Origin: Prosthecobacter debontii
GTDB taxonomy: Bacteria; Verrucomicrobiota; Verrucomicrobiia; Chthoniobacterales; Chthoniobacteraceae
NCBI GenBank assembly: GCA_945905735.1
Contig: CAMDQC010000004.1
Coordinates: 1-64,000, forward strand
Reading direction: 5' to 3'
DNA length: 64,000 bases
Shown one piece after another: positions 9,419 through 18,921 of this stretch. A program made the translations under genes and the position numbers. The notes under the pieces are model-generated. The model was not told the origin of the DNA and did no database searches. It saw nothing but the letters and a program-made list of their open reading frames with translations. The number at the start of each line of letters is the position of its first letter. Position 1 is the stretch's first letter.

Positions 9419-10560
9419 TGAATTCTATATTTGGAAAACAGCTCCGGCGCGCGAGGGAGTCTCGCGGTATCTCGTTGGAAGAAGCAGTCCACGCCACGCG
9501 AATGCGAGCATCGATGATCGAGGCGCTCGAAGCAGGCGACTTAGGCGCGTTCCCGAACCCGGCCTATGCCAAGAGCTTTCTGTTGCTTTATGGGAAATAT
9601 CTGAGCCTCGACGTGAAAGCCGTAGCGGCCGAAATCGACACCGCGATGCAAGTCACCGTGGACGATTACCAATACCTTTCGCACACCAAGGAAACGACGC
9701 GAGACCCGGCGCGGCGCGGCGATTTTGCAAGGCCGCACAGTCTGCCTTCGTGGACGCCGGTGCTCGCACTTGGCGGCACGACGGCGGTGGTGGTATTTGC
9801 CTTCATGGTTTGGCTGAATATGAGTCGCATCGGCGGAGGCCCCAGCGTCCCGCCGCCAAAGCCGGGCACGAACAAAGAAGCCATTGAGCCTGCCACCGCC
9901 GGCACTCAGCCGGAGAAAGTGAACGTCGAACTCCCTGCCCGACACCGTTCGGTGGCTCCTGCTCCGCCCACGCAGCCTGAGCCGCCCGCCGTCGTGCAGG
10001 CCACCCCGCCGCCCGAGCCCGCACCGGATGTGCCGCCTGCGGTCGTTGCTGCCGGCCAAGCACCTCTGCCTGTTTACCCGAAGATCGCGCCGCCGCCGCT
10101 CCCCGCTTCGCGGCCCACCGTCACGAAAGAGGCGCCGAGCAGCGGAGTGGAGCCTGTCACGCAGATCGACGGCATCGAAGTCCGCACGGCCAAAGTGATC
10201 TCGCCCGTAGCGCGGCTCGCATCGAATGACGCGGCGCTTCTTTCCCAAGTCGAAAGTGCGCCGCAGACCCCGCCGCCGCTCGTCGGGCTGGAGCCTATCG
10301 AGGAGTTCGATGGCGACGATAGCCCGCTCGCGAACGATCCGAACACCGTTGAAATCGAATCCATTAAAAAGACGTGGATCGTCATCCGCAGTGCTCCGGG
10401 GGCCATCCCTATTTTCGAAGATTTTCTTTACCCGAGTGTCCGGCCCATGCGCCTTCCTGCCGGGAAATACGTCATCGAAGTCCGCGACGACGAGGCCGTG
10501 GAAATCCGCAAAGCCGGCCTCCCCATCGCCTACACCGCAGGCGGGTTAAAGCTGGAGTAG
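9418..10560 (+). CDS. RodZ-like helix-turn-helix membrane protein
   Basis: A 380-residue protein built like RodZ. Residues 5-70 are a cytoplasmic helix-turn-helix domain (LRRARESRGISLEEAVHATRM and similar). One membrane segment lies at about 112-135 (LALGGTTAVVVFAFMVWLNM). A long proline/alanine-rich periplasmic linker follows, ending in a small C-terminal beta domain (KKTWIVIRSAPGAIPIFEDF). RodZ anchors MreB filaments and helps set cell shape; function here is inferred from architecture. The ATG at 9418 overlaps the ftsK stop, so translational coupling is likely. Confidence 0.75.
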   Translation: MNSIFGKQLRRARESRGISLEEAVHATRMRASMIEALEAGDLGAFPNPAYAKSFLLLYGKYLSLDVKAVAAEIDTAMQVTVDDYQYLSHTKETTRDPARRGDFARPHSLPSWTPVLALGGTTAVVVFAFMVWLNMSRIGGGPSVPPPKPGTNKEAIEPATAGTQPEKVNVELPARHRSVAPAPPTQPEPPAVVQATPPPEPAPDVPPAVVAAGQAPLPVYPKIAPPPLPASRPTVTKEAPSSGVEPVTQIDGIEVRTAKVISPVARLASNDAALLSQVESAPQTPPPLVGLEPIEEFDGDDSPLANDPNTVEIESIKKTWIVIRSAPGAIPIFEDFLYPSVRPMRLPAGKYVIEVRDDEAVEIRKAGLPIAYTAGGLKLE

Positions 10561-10561
10561 C

Positions 10562-11638
10562 GTGCGAGTCCTTTTCCTCAACCAATACTTCCCGCCGGAC
10601 CCCGCGCCGACCGGTATCCTTTTCCGCGAACTTGCGGACGACCTTGTCAGCCACGGGCACAGCGTTGATTTCGTAGATGCCGGGCTGGACTACCGAGCTG
10701 CGCAGAAAAAAGGCGGGAGGATGAAACGCGAGCTTGCTTCGCTATGGCGGATGCTTCGCGAGGGGAAAGCGAGGCAGCGCGCCGATGTCGTCATCTCCGG
10801 CACTTCGCCGCCGCTCCTCGCCGTCATCGCAGACCGCGTCGCTCGCGCTCATCGCGCCCGGCATTTCCACTGGGCGATGGACGTGTATCCCGAAATCGCC
10901 GTCGCACTCGGCGAGATCAAAAGCGGCTCACTGATTGCCAAAGGAACCGCTTGGGCCAGTGGACGCGCCTACCGCCGCGCCGCAAAAATCGTAGCGCTCG
11001 ACGCCGACATGGCCGCACTTTTCCGAGGACACGGCGTAGAGGCAGAAATCATCCGCCCGTGGGTCTTTAAGAGCGTAATCGCCCGCATCACCCCGCCCGA
11101 GCCACCCGCTGGCGAGTGGACGTGGATTTACTCCGGCAATCTCGGACGCGCTCACGAGTGGGAGACGCTCCTCAACGCGCAAGCCCTGCTCGAAGCGCGC
11201 GGGTGCGACGCCACGCTTCTTTTCCAAGGCGGCGGCCCGAGTTGGCCGCTCGCCCAAGCCCGCGCACAGCAGCTCGGCCTGCGCCGCTGCCGCTGGAGCG
11301 ACTACGTCCCCGAAGACGAAATCCGCATCTCTCTACTCGCCCGGCACGCGCTTGTCGTCACGCAGCTCCCCGCCGTGCAAGGCCAGCTCTGGCCGAGCAA
11401 ACTGGGCCTCGTGATGACGCTCCCGCGCCCCATCCTCTTCGTCGGCCCAATCAACGGAGCCATCGCCCAAGAACTGAGCCAATTTCCCCACGCCACCGTC
11501 ATCTCCCCGGGTGACGCCGAAGCCGTCGCAGCGTGGATCGCCCGTATTCGTCATAGCCCGTCTGAGATACAAAAAACCCTCGACCCCGTCGGACACCGCG
11601 ACGGCGCACTCTCGGCTTGGAGGAAGCTCATTGGCTGA
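10562..11638 (+). CDS. Glycosyltransferase family 4-like protein
   Basis: A 358-residue GT-B fold glycosyltransferase starting at GTG, one base after the RodZ-like gene. The N-terminal domain begins MRVLFLNQYFPPDPAPTG, the typical opening of WcaI-like family 4 enzymes. The C-terminal nucleotide-sugar domain includes WIYSGNLGRAHEWETLL and WPSKLGLVMTLPRPILFVG. The usual catalytic E-x7-E is not clear; the region around LPAVQGQLWPSKLG occupies that place. It probably works in exopolysaccharide or lipopolysaccharide synthesis. Donor and acceptor are unknown. Confidence 0.8.
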   Translation: MRVLFLNQYFPPDPAPTGILFRELADDLVSHGHSVDFVDAGLDYRAAQKKGGRMKRELASLWRMLREGKARQRADVVISGTSPPLLAVIADRVARAHRARHFHWAMDVYPEIAVALGEIKSGSLIAKGTAWASGRAYRRAAKIVALDADMAALFRGHGVEAEIIRPWVFKSVIARITPPEPPAGEWTWIYSGNLGRAHEWETLLNAQALLEARGCDATLLFQGGGPSWPLAQARAQQLGLRRCRWSDYVPEDEIRISLLARHALVVTQLPAVQGQLWPSKLGLVMTLPRPILFVGPINGAIAQELSQFPHATVISPGDAEAVAAWIARIRHSPSEIQKTLDPVGHRDGALSAWRKLIG

Positions 11639-11773
11639 TCTCCGAGTCCGTTCATTAACCCCGCCCAATCAAAAATGTTCGTTATTTGAGCACATTTTCC
11701 TTCCATTACGTCGCCACATTCACAAAAACACCGCTCGCTTTTCCGGAGACGGAATTGCGAAACAATATCCACA

Positions 11774-12361
11774 ATGAACTGTCCCCTTATGAAAAACATC
11801 GCCATCACATTTGCTGCACTCGGTTTTCTCGCCGCTGGGGCGTCTGCACAGACGCTTGCTACCCCAGTGACCATGAAAAATATCAAGCTCAACAAGATTT
11901 CGCCCTCGGTCCTCCCGACGCCGGAATACACCGTAAACATCGCCAACAAGCGGTCGGAAGCGCTGAAGTGGTTTGAAATCGAGGTCGAGTTTGAGGTGAA
12001 CGGAGTCGAACTCGTGGACGAGTTGACTTTCCAGTACACCGTCATGATCAACAACAAGCTCTGCCCCGGAGAAGTGACGCATGTGAATATCCCCAAGGGC
12101 AACAACCGGTACTCCGTGATGTATATCTCGCCGCGTTCGCTCGACCGGATTACTGGCGGCAAAGCTTTGAATGCCGGGATGGTCGAAAACATATGGGTCA
12201 AAGTATCGAAGTCCGGTCAGCTTCTCGGTCAAATCGAATTGAAAAAAGGTCCGCTTCCAAACTTGCAGCAGATGCCCGATCAACTCGTGAAGAAATCAGA
12301 GACGCCGTTCCAAGTGTTGTGGTGGGACCGCTACGAGGCCGTGAAGAACACCTCGCGGTAA
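11774..12361 (+). CDS. Amuc_1102-like secreted protein of the pilus-like cluster
   Basis: A 195-residue exported protein. A signal peptide runs to ASAQ, using ATG 11774 or the equally plausible ATG 11789 (MKNIAITFAALGFLAAGASA). The mature part is beta-rich and immunoglobulin-like, with YTVNIANKRSEALKWFEIEV and FEVNGVELVDELTFQYTV. Identification rests mainly on position: it is the first gene of a block with the order of Amuc_1102 to Amuc_1098. The preceding 135 bases are less GC-rich than the surroundings and probably hold the promoter; I could not assign boxes with confidence. The molecular role is unknown. Confidence 0.7.
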   Translation: MNCPLMKNIAITFAALGFLAAGASAQTLATPVTMKNIKLNKISPSVLPTPEYTVNIANKRSEALKWFEIEVEFEVNGVELVDELTFQYTVMINNKLCPGEVTHVNIPKGNNRYSVMYISPRSLDRITGGKALNAGMVENIWVKVSKSGQLLGQIELKKGPLPNLQQMPDQLVKKSETPFQVLWWDRYEAVKNTSR

Positions 12362-12385
12362 GCAGTGGAGCACTAACGAACTTTC

Positions 12386-14116
12386 ATGGCCGCACCAAAC
12401 CGCATTTACGCACTTAACCTCGGGACTCAGACGATGAGTTTGGCGGAGTTTCAGACGAATTCGTCTGGAGGGCTCGTTTTGTCCCGCTTTCATCAAGGGG
12501 AAATTCTGGGTGACCCGGCCGTAGATGCGACTCGTCTTGCACAGTCAAAACTGGAAGTCCAGTCGCTCGTTGGCAGTTTCGGAATCAAGGCCGCGAAAGT
12601 CAATTATGCCATCGCCTCCAACGTGGTATTTATCCGTCCGGTGACCCTCCCGAGCGTCGGTGATCAAGCGCAAGTGGAGCAAATCGTCGGCTTTGAAGCG
12701 GCGCAAAACGTACCCTACCCGATTGCGCAAGTCGTTTGGGATTGGCAGCTTCTGGATGATGGAGCCGACGGCTCTGTCGAGGTCATTCTGGGTGCCATCA
12801 AGAGCGACTTGCTGGATGATATCAACGAAGCTGTCGAGAGTTCCGGCGTCCGCGCTGGGGTCATCGAAATCGGGCCATTGGCGCTCTACAATGCCTTTCG
12901 CTATAACTACGCCGATGCCGATGGATGTTCGCTCTTGGTGGATATTGGCTCCCGCACGACGAATCTGATTTTTGTCGAGCCGGGCAAGATTTTTCCCCGT
13001 CGCCTGAACATCGGAGGTAGCAGTATCACGACTGCGATTGCGAAGGATTTGAACCTCCCGTTTAACGAAGCCGACCAGATGAAAGTGCAGGAAGGCTTCG
13101 TCTCCCTCGGCGGAGGCTACGCCGAACCGGACAATGCGGACCTCGCGCGAGTGTCGAAGATCATCCGTAACCAGATGACCCGGCTGCACCAAGAAATCGC
13201 CCGCAGCATCACCTTTTACCGCAGCGAGCACGGTGGTTCGCAGCCCATGCGCGTGCTTCTCGCGGGTGGAACGGCGTCGTTCCCCTACATGCGCGAGTTT
13301 TTCCAAGAGAAATTTGTTGGGATGGACGTGGATTTCTTTAATCCCCTCCGCAACGTTTCCGTGGCCGCGAACCTAGATGTCGAAGAAATCGGACGAAAAG
13401 CGCACACCATCGGTGAACTCGTCGGCCTTGCCCTTCGTAGCGCAAACAGTTGCCCGTTAGAGTTGAGCCTTCGCCCGCAGAGCGTGACAGCAGCCGAAGG
13501 GCGAGCCGCCCAAAAACCCTTCATTGTGGCTACGGGAATCAGTATTCTTGCAGCACTCGGCGGGATGTATGCGTATTACAGTAAGGCTCTTACCGTCACG
13601 AACGAAGAACTCGCGAAGGTCGAGAACAAGGTCGGTCTTTTAAAGCCTAAAGAGGGTGCCATCGCGACGGCGAAAGCCGACATTGCGAAAAAAGTCGCTG
13701 AGTCCTCCCCGCTGCTCAACGCAGTAAACGACCGCGAATACTGGGTAAAGGTGATCGATGACATCAACAGTCGTTTGCCGGAAAGTTTCATCTGGGTCAC
13801 CGAGTTCTCTCCGCCAACTGCGGCAGAACTTGGGAAGGTCAAATCCACTACAGCGGCGCCAACGAAACCCAGCGCGAATCCTAGGAAAGACATTGAGGAA
13901 GCGCCTGCCGTGAATATCACATTGAGTGGCTTGGTCCTAGAGAACCCAAGAGGCCCACAGGTGTTCGACGACTTTATCAAAAACCTCTCCGAATCACCTT
14001 ACGTCGAGCCCCCCAAAGACAGTGAGAAAATTACTCGCCCCTCAATGAAAAACGACCTTTGGGCGGACAAGTTTTCGTTCCCCCTTCGGCTCAAAACACC
14101 TATTTCACTCAAATGA
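12386..14116 (+). CDS. pilM: PilM-PilN fusion (Amuc_1101-like)
   Basis: A 576-residue protein. Residues 1 to about 365 are an actin-like PilM ATPase domain, with phosphate-loop-type segments LVDIGSRTTNLIFVE and VLLAGGTASFPYMREFF. A membrane helix follows at about 377-398, then a coiled coil and a periplasmic domain resembling PilN (YWVKVIDDINSRLPESFIWV). Canonical PilM is about 350 residues and PilN is a separate protein, so this is a PilM/PilN fusion. It should recruit cytoplasmic pilus factors to the inner-membrane alignment complex. The stop overlaps the next start (ATGA). Confidence 0.82.
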   Translation: MAAPNRIYALNLGTQTMSLAEFQTNSSGGLVLSRFHQGEILGDPAVDATRLAQSKLEVQSLVGSFGIKAAKVNYAIASNVVFIRPVTLPSVGDQAQVEQIVGFEAAQNVPYPIAQVVWDWQLLDDGADGSVEVILGAIKSDLLDDINEAVESSGVRAGVIEIGPLALYNAFRYNYADADGCSLLVDIGSRTTNLIFVEPGKIFPRRLNIGGSSITTAIAKDLNLPFNEADQMKVQEGFVSLGGGYAEPDNADLARVSKIIRNQMTRLHQEIARSITFYRSEHGGSQPMRVLLAGGTASFPYMREFFQEKFVGMDVDFFNPLRNVSVAANLDVEEIGRKAHTIGELVGLALRSANSCPLELSLRPQSVTAAEGRAAQKPFIVATGISILAALGGMYAYYSKALTVTNEELAKVENKVGLLKPKEGAIATAKADIAKKVAESSPLLNAVNDREYWVKVIDDINSRLPESFIWVTEFSPPTAAELGKVKSTTAAPTKPSANPRKDIEEAPAVNITLSGLVLENPRGPQVFDDFIKNLSESPYVEPPKDSEKITRPSMKNDLWADKFSFPLRLKTPISLK

Positions 14117-15192
14117 GCTGGTTTCAGGAAAACAAATTCACCGTCATCTTTGGCGGAATCACCGCAGTCGCGGCCGGGGCGCTCGGATGGCTAGTTCTTG
14201 GCGCGAAAAGCGACCTAGAGACAGCGCAAGCGAAATTTACAGACGCGACTAGCGAGCTTGGCAGGCTGCAAAACGGCAAACCTTTCCCTAATGAGAAGAA
14301 TGTTGCAGCTTATAAAGCCGAATTGGGCCGTGTGGAGGGGGAAGTCTCTAAGTTGCACCAAAAACTCCTCACCACGGAGTTCCCTATCGAGAACGTCGCC
14401 CCTAACGCATTTCAGGACCGTCTCAAGCAGACGATTGACCGGATAAAAGGCGAGGCGCTTGCACAGAAGATGATGCTCCCTGGGCAGAAAAAGGACGATG
14501 CCAGTGCGGTCGCTGCGGATGGGTCTTTTAACCTAGGATTCGGAAATGGATCGGTCAACTATCTCGATAAACTACCGCAAGACGAGGCTTCTTCGGAACT
14601 CGCAAGGGAGCTGAAGGTTATAGACTTCGTCGTGCAGCTTCTTCTGGCGAATAAGGCGACTCATTTAGTGGAAGTAAAACGGGAACCGCTTGCGTCGGAA
14701 AAAGGCGAAAAGGACGACAAAAAGAAAGATGACAAAAAGCCAGCCCCCGGCGGCGATACAAAGCCCAAGAAAGACAAAGAAGACGGCCCAAAACTCGTGA
14801 CGCATCACAAGTTTGAAGTCAAATTTATAGCCCCGCAGTCTTCAGTGATGAAAATCCTCAACGGGATTACCACTGCCTCGCAGCCGTTCATTATTCCTCG
14901 CCGGATTTTTGTGGAAAACGAGAAAAAGGAAGGACCAGTGAAAGAGATCGCCTCCTTGGCGGTGCCTCCGAGTGAACCGGCAGTGTCTGCAACTCCTGCG
15001 GTACCCGCAGACCCTGCAAGCCCTGCGCCCGTAACGCCGGATGCCCCCGCTCCCGCTGCAGCGACCAAGGAAGGTGCAAAGTTACTTTGGGTTGTAGGGG
15101 AAGAACACCTTGTCGTGGAGTTAGAGTTAGAGATGGTCGACTTCGCCGATGCGAAAATCGCACTAGAGCAGAAACCAAAGACCTCCAAGTAA
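14113..15192 (+). CDS. PilO-like protein, Amuc_1100 homologue
   Basis: A 359-residue single-pass protein starting at ATG 14113. A short cytoplasmic tail (MSWFQENKF) and a membrane helix at about 8-30 precede a coiled coil (about 31-95). A ferredoxin-like periplasmic domain of PilO type follows, with ELKVIDFVVQLLLANKATHL and VKFIAPQSSVMKILNGI. It matches the layout of Akkermansia Amuc_1100, including the opening MS-W-x-x-NK and AFQDRLK. Two low-complexity insertions, one Lys/Asp-rich near residues 197-230 and one Ala/Pro-rich near 290-325, make it longer than Amuc_1100 (about 317 residues). It likely forms part of the inner-membrane alignment complex. Confidence 0.75.
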   Translation: MSWFQENKFTVIFGGITAVAAGALGWLVLGAKSDLETAQAKFTDATSELGRLQNGKPFPNEKNVAAYKAELGRVEGEVSKLHQKLLTTEFPIENVAPNAFQDRLKQTIDRIKGEALAQKMMLPGQKKDDASAVAADGSFNLGFGNGSVNYLDKLPQDEASSELARELKVIDFVVQLLLANKATHLVEVKREPLASEKGEKDDKKKDDKKPAPGGDTKPKKDKEDGPKLVTHHKFEVKFIAPQSSVMKILNGITTASQPFIIPRRIFVENEKKEGPVKEIASLAVPPSEPAVSATPAVPADPASPAPVTPDAPAPAAATKEGAKLLWVVGEEHLVVELELEMVDFADAKIALEQKPKTSK

Positions 15193-15194
15193 CC

Positions 15195-16223
15195 ATGAAC
15201 TGGCTCAAAAAAAATCCCGCTCAACTAAGTCTCGCGATTGCAGCGCTGGTGATGTTGGCCGTGGCTTTCCTCATCTACTCCAATGCGAACGGTTTTTCCG
15301 CGCAGTTTGAGGCTGGTTACAGGACGCCCTCGGAAGATAACAAAATTCCGCCTACCGATATTCAAATCGTTGCAGATCGGATGGCATCTCTGGAGAAACC
15401 AGCGACTTGGACGCCAAAGGCTGGCTCTCTTTTTGTGTCTGAAAAACACCTGATTAAGGATGGAGTTCTGGTTAAACCTGGTTCCGATGGAGTTCCGCTT
15501 CACCCGCCAGTTCACAACAAGTATATTATCGATAACGGGTTTGATATTACCTCGGCGACGGTATTGACGGATGACGCTGATGGAGATGGATTTGATTTAC
15601 GAGCCGAGTATGCGGGAATGGACTGGTTTCAGTCGACGTATCCTCGTGACCTTGAGCCTGACTCCACGGACCCGAATAAAGCCGAATCACACCCTCCATA
15701 TTATACGCGACTTTATTTGATTAAAATCCACAAAGTTCCTTTTCGTCTGCTTTTCCGGGCGTACGATGGTAACGCGACAAAATGCACCATCCAGGTCAAC
15801 CCAATTGACCGTGGCGGCAGGACCGTATTTGTGGAACTAGGGCAACAGGTTCAGAATACAGATTGGAAGTTTGAATCGTTCATCCTCAAGGATAAGGGCG
15901 ATAAAGACGAGTCCGTCGCAAACATGGTCAACGTAAAAACCGGCCAAAAACTAGCACTCGTTTACAATGTCATGGGTGACTCACCAGAGTCCTTTGCGCA
16001 GTTTTCGTATAAGTGGGTTGCTCCCGGCGGGCAGCAAACGAAAGACTTCACGAAGCGTAAAGATGAAACTTTTACCCTCGACCCCGAGCCGGACAAGACC
16101 TACAAAGTCACCGAGATTCGCGAGAAGGATGTCGAAGTCCTACTCCCATCAGGAGAGAAGAAGGTCTTTCCGCTCACGCCGAATCCGCCCACTGTCCCTC
16201 CGACGCCAAAAGCACCGAAATAG
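15195..16223 (+). CDS. Amuc_1099-like periplasmic protein of the pilus-like cluster
   Basis: A 342-residue protein with an N-terminal membrane anchor at about 10-28 (LSLAIAALVMLAVAFLIYS). It begins two bases after the previous stop, at ATG 15195. Near residue 126 there is an acidic loop DDADGDGFDLRAEY, resembling the calcium-binding loops of EF-hand or thrombospondin type 3 repeats. The C-terminus is proline-rich (PNPPTVPPTPKAPK). In canonical systems a PilP-like linker sits in this gene position, between PilO and PilQ. No PilP motif is obvious, so that role is an inference from order only. Confidence 0.65.
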   Translation: MNWLKKNPAQLSLAIAALVMLAVAFLIYSNANGFSAQFEAGYRTPSEDNKIPPTDIQIVADRMASLEKPATWTPKAGSLFVSEKHLIKDGVLVKPGSDGVPLHPPVHNKYIIDNGFDITSATVLTDDADGDGFDLRAEYAGMDWFQSTYPRDLEPDSTDPNKAESHPPYYTRLYLIKIHKVPFRLLFRAYDGNATKCTIQVNPIDRGGRTVFVELGQQVQNTDWKFESFILKDKGDKDESVANMVNVKTGQKLALVYNVMGDSPESFAQFSYKWVAPGGQQTKDFTKRKDETFTLDPEPDKTYKVTEIREKDVEVLLPSGEKKVFPLTPNPPTVPPTPKAPK

Positions 16224-16290
16224 TCATCGAGAACAGCAATTTACCACTCACCGTAACTCAATTTAACGTAAACCAAACTAAACTACGCCT

Positions 16291-18921
16291 ATGAAACGAC
16301 CTCCTCTCTCCACGCCAATCGCCTCGCTCCTCGTAGCGGGAATCACTATCGTCCAACCTCTTACAAGCTACGGGCAGGAACCTCAAACCGAAGCGGTAGC
16401 AGACCGGGAGCTCAAGCGCCGCATTGCCCGCGAGACTCTTGGGCGGGAAGAAGGTGAAAAAGGCCGCGCTGCTCTCCGTAGCAAAGACTATGAGACCGCT
16501 TTTGCGCGTTACAAAAACGCTTGCAACAACATCGCTGATGCACCCGCGACCCAATCCAACCGTAGAGCGGCTGTCGCTGGTTTCACCGAAGCTGGACTTC
16601 GCCTTGCGGAGCAGCGCATCACAGAAGGATACTACGTCACTGCATCGGAACTGCTGAAGGAAGTGCTTCTCCAGAATCCTGATTCACGTCCCGTTCTGAA
16701 GCTGTTGGCGAACATCGAATCTCCAGAATTCTTCAACAAGAAGATGACCCCAAACTTTCGGCAGAAAGTGGAGGAGGTAAAACAGGACCATCTTGACGCA
16801 CAGCATTATCAGGACCTTGGTCGGTATGACCTCGCGGATATTTCTGCACAAAAGGCGCTTAACAAAGACAAATATAACATCGCGGCTGAAAAGCGTCGCG
16901 CTGAAATTGCCGAGAAGAAGACACAATTTGGAGAGGTCGCCTACGATAGCGCCCGTTCACAGGCAATGTGGGAAGTTGCGAAGGAATGGGAGCGCCCTTA
17001 CCGCCGCTTTGACCGTCGCACCGTGGAAATCACGGAAAAGAGCAAGACCAGCGCGCCGAGCACGGTGGGAATCAGCAAGAAGCTGAATTCGATTCTCGTT
17101 CCGAAAATTGACTTCCGTGACTCAACCGTCCGCGAAACCATCGAATTTCTCGTCAAGAAGAGCACAGAGCTCGATCCTGATAAAGAGGGTGTGAACATCG
17201 TCCTCAAGATCGACGGGAATTCGGCTCCCGCTATCTCTGCGCCTGCTCCGGTGGACCCTGCGGCTCCTGGACTGATCCCCGGGATTGACCCTGTGCCGGG
17301 CGTGCCGACAGAGCAAGCTCCGCAGCCGGTTGTTGGCGGAAGCGGCGATACACGTATCACCTTGTCGCTGAACAATGTGCCTCTGATTGAGGCACTGAAA
17401 TACATCACCACGCTGGCAAATCTGAAATTTAAGATCGAGCCGTTTGCGGTATCGGTCGTGCCAATCGGAACGGATACCACCGAGATGATCACCAAGGAGT
17501 GGAAAGTACGTCCTGACTTCCTCACGCGTATCCCGAGTGGCGGGGGCGCTGGTGGCGGAATCGGCACGACAACGCCTGACCCCGGTGCAGGTGGCCCAGC
17601 ACTTGGAAGCGCAATGACTGCGAAGGATACCCTGATGGCCGCTGGCGTGCAGTTTCCTACTGGCTCCATCGCGATTTACTCAAAATCCACTAGTACTCTC
17701 ACGGTCCGCAATAGTTCCGAGAACCTCGATTTGATCGAAAAAATCGTTGAATCATTGGAAAACAGCAATGGAGTCACGCAGGTAGAAATTCAGGCGAAGT
17801 TCGTCGAAATCACCCAAAACAACCTCAAGGAATTGAGCTTCGATTGGATGCTTGGGCAGTCTAACGTTCCAGGGATTTCCACGACATCCCTTTTCACTTC
17901 AGGAGGAACTCGTGGAAGCACCCCGCAGACAAACGCGGCAGACTTCCCGTTCGTTCGGGGTGGTGTTCCCATTGGCGGCAACCCTATCACGAGCGGCAAT
18001 CGCAGCGGCTCGCTGGCAATCAGCGCGAACGCTATTGACGCATTGCTCTTCGGCACCACCGGTTCATCAGCGCTTGCTCCGGGAATCGCTGCTCTCGTCG
18101 GTGCGAACACGGACCCGAACTTCCAGGTCGTGATGCGCGGACTGGACCAGAAAAAAGGCGTGGACCTTCTCTCTGCACCTCGCGTGACGGCTAAACCCGG
18201 CACGCAGGCGGTTATCGAAATCATCCGCGAGTTCCGTTACGCGACCGAATTCGAGGCACCGCAGATTCCACAAACGGTCGGGCAGAACCCCGGCGGCGGT
18301 GGCGGCCTTTTGAACCCATTGGCGCAATCCAGCGGATCATTCCCTGTGACGCCTACGACGCCGACGACGTTTGAAGTGAAGAACACGGGTGTCACGCTTC
18401 AAGTCGAGCCACAAATTGGACCAGACGGTTACTCGATCGATCTCCAGCTCGCGCCGCAAGTCGTTGAGTTTGAGGGATTCATCAACTACGGCAGCCCGAT
18501 TCAGACGACCTCGACAAATGCTCTTGGCATCCAGTCGACCAACGTCATCACGCCGAACATTATCAACCAGCCTATCTTCGCGACTCGGAAGGTGACTACG
18601 AACGTCACCGTGTTTGACGGTGCGACTGTGGTGCTCGGTGGATTGGTCCGTGAAGACGTGCAGAGCGTGGAGGATAAGACTCCGTTCATCGGCGACGTGC
18701 CACTGTTGGGCCGCTTGTTCCGCTCGAAGGTGGACCAACACATCAAGCGGAACCTCATTATCTTCGTCACAGCGAAGCTCGTGAATCCGGCTGGTGATTT
18801 GATCACATCCGACGACGAACAAGAGGAGAAGGTGGAAACTCTAGCGACGCCTGACATTGCGCCGCCTCCGTTGCCAACGTATTCGGCTTTACCTGCGCCA
18901 GCGGGCTTCGATAAGCGATAG
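16291..18921 (+). CDS. pilQ: PilQ-like outer-membrane secretin (Amuc_1098-like)
   Basis: An 876-residue secretin. A signal peptide (to about residue 28) precedes a helical, TPR-like region (about 40-220). N0/N1-type periplasmic domains begin around DFRDSTVRETIEFLVKKS (about 273). The secretin barrel domain occupies about 480-845, ending with the diagnostic VVLGGLVREDVQS and TPFIGDVPLLGRLFRSK. Several Gly/Pro-rich loops are inserted. It should form the gated outer-membrane channel for a type IV pilus-like or secretion system. No pilin, PilB, PilT or PilC gene is in the window. Confidence 0.88.
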   Translation: MKRPPLSTPIASLLVAGITIVQPLTSYGQEPQTEAVADRELKRRIARETLGREEGEKGRAALRSKDYETAFARYKNACNNIADAPATQSNRRAAVAGFTEAGLRLAEQRITEGYYVTASELLKEVLLQNPDSRPVLKLLANIESPEFFNKKMTPNFRQKVEEVKQDHLDAQHYQDLGRYDLADISAQKALNKDKYNIAAEKRRAEIAEKKTQFGEVAYDSARSQAMWEVAKEWERPYRRFDRRTVEITEKSKTSAPSTVGISKKLNSILVPKIDFRDSTVRETIEFLVKKSTELDPDKEGVNIVLKIDGNSAPAISAPAPVDPAAPGLIPGIDPVPGVPTEQAPQPVVGGSGDTRITLSLNNVPLIEALKYITTLANLKFKIEPFAVSVVPIGTDTTEMITKEWKVRPDFLTRIPSGGGAGGGIGTTTPDPGAGGPALGSAMTAKDTLMAAGVQFPTGSIAIYSKSTSTLTVRNSSENLDLIEKIVESLENSNGVTQVEIQAKFVEITQNNLKELSFDWMLGQSNVPGISTTSLFTSGGTRGSTPQTNAADFPFVRGGVPIGGNPITSGNRSGSLAISANAIDALLFGTTGSSALAPGIAALVGANTDPNFQVVMRGLDQKKGVDLLSAPRVTAKPGTQAVIEIIREFRYATEFEAPQIPQTVGQNPGGGGGLLNPLAQSSGSFPVTPTTPTTFEVKNTGVTLQVEPQIGPDGYSIDLQLAPQVVEFEGFINYGSPIQTTSTNALGIQSTNVITPNIINQPIFATRKVTTNVTVFDGATVVLGGLVREDVQSVEDKTPFIGDVPLLGRLFRSKVDQHIKRNLIIFVTAKLVNPAGDLITSDDEQEEKVETLATPDIAPPPLPTYSALPAPAGFDKR

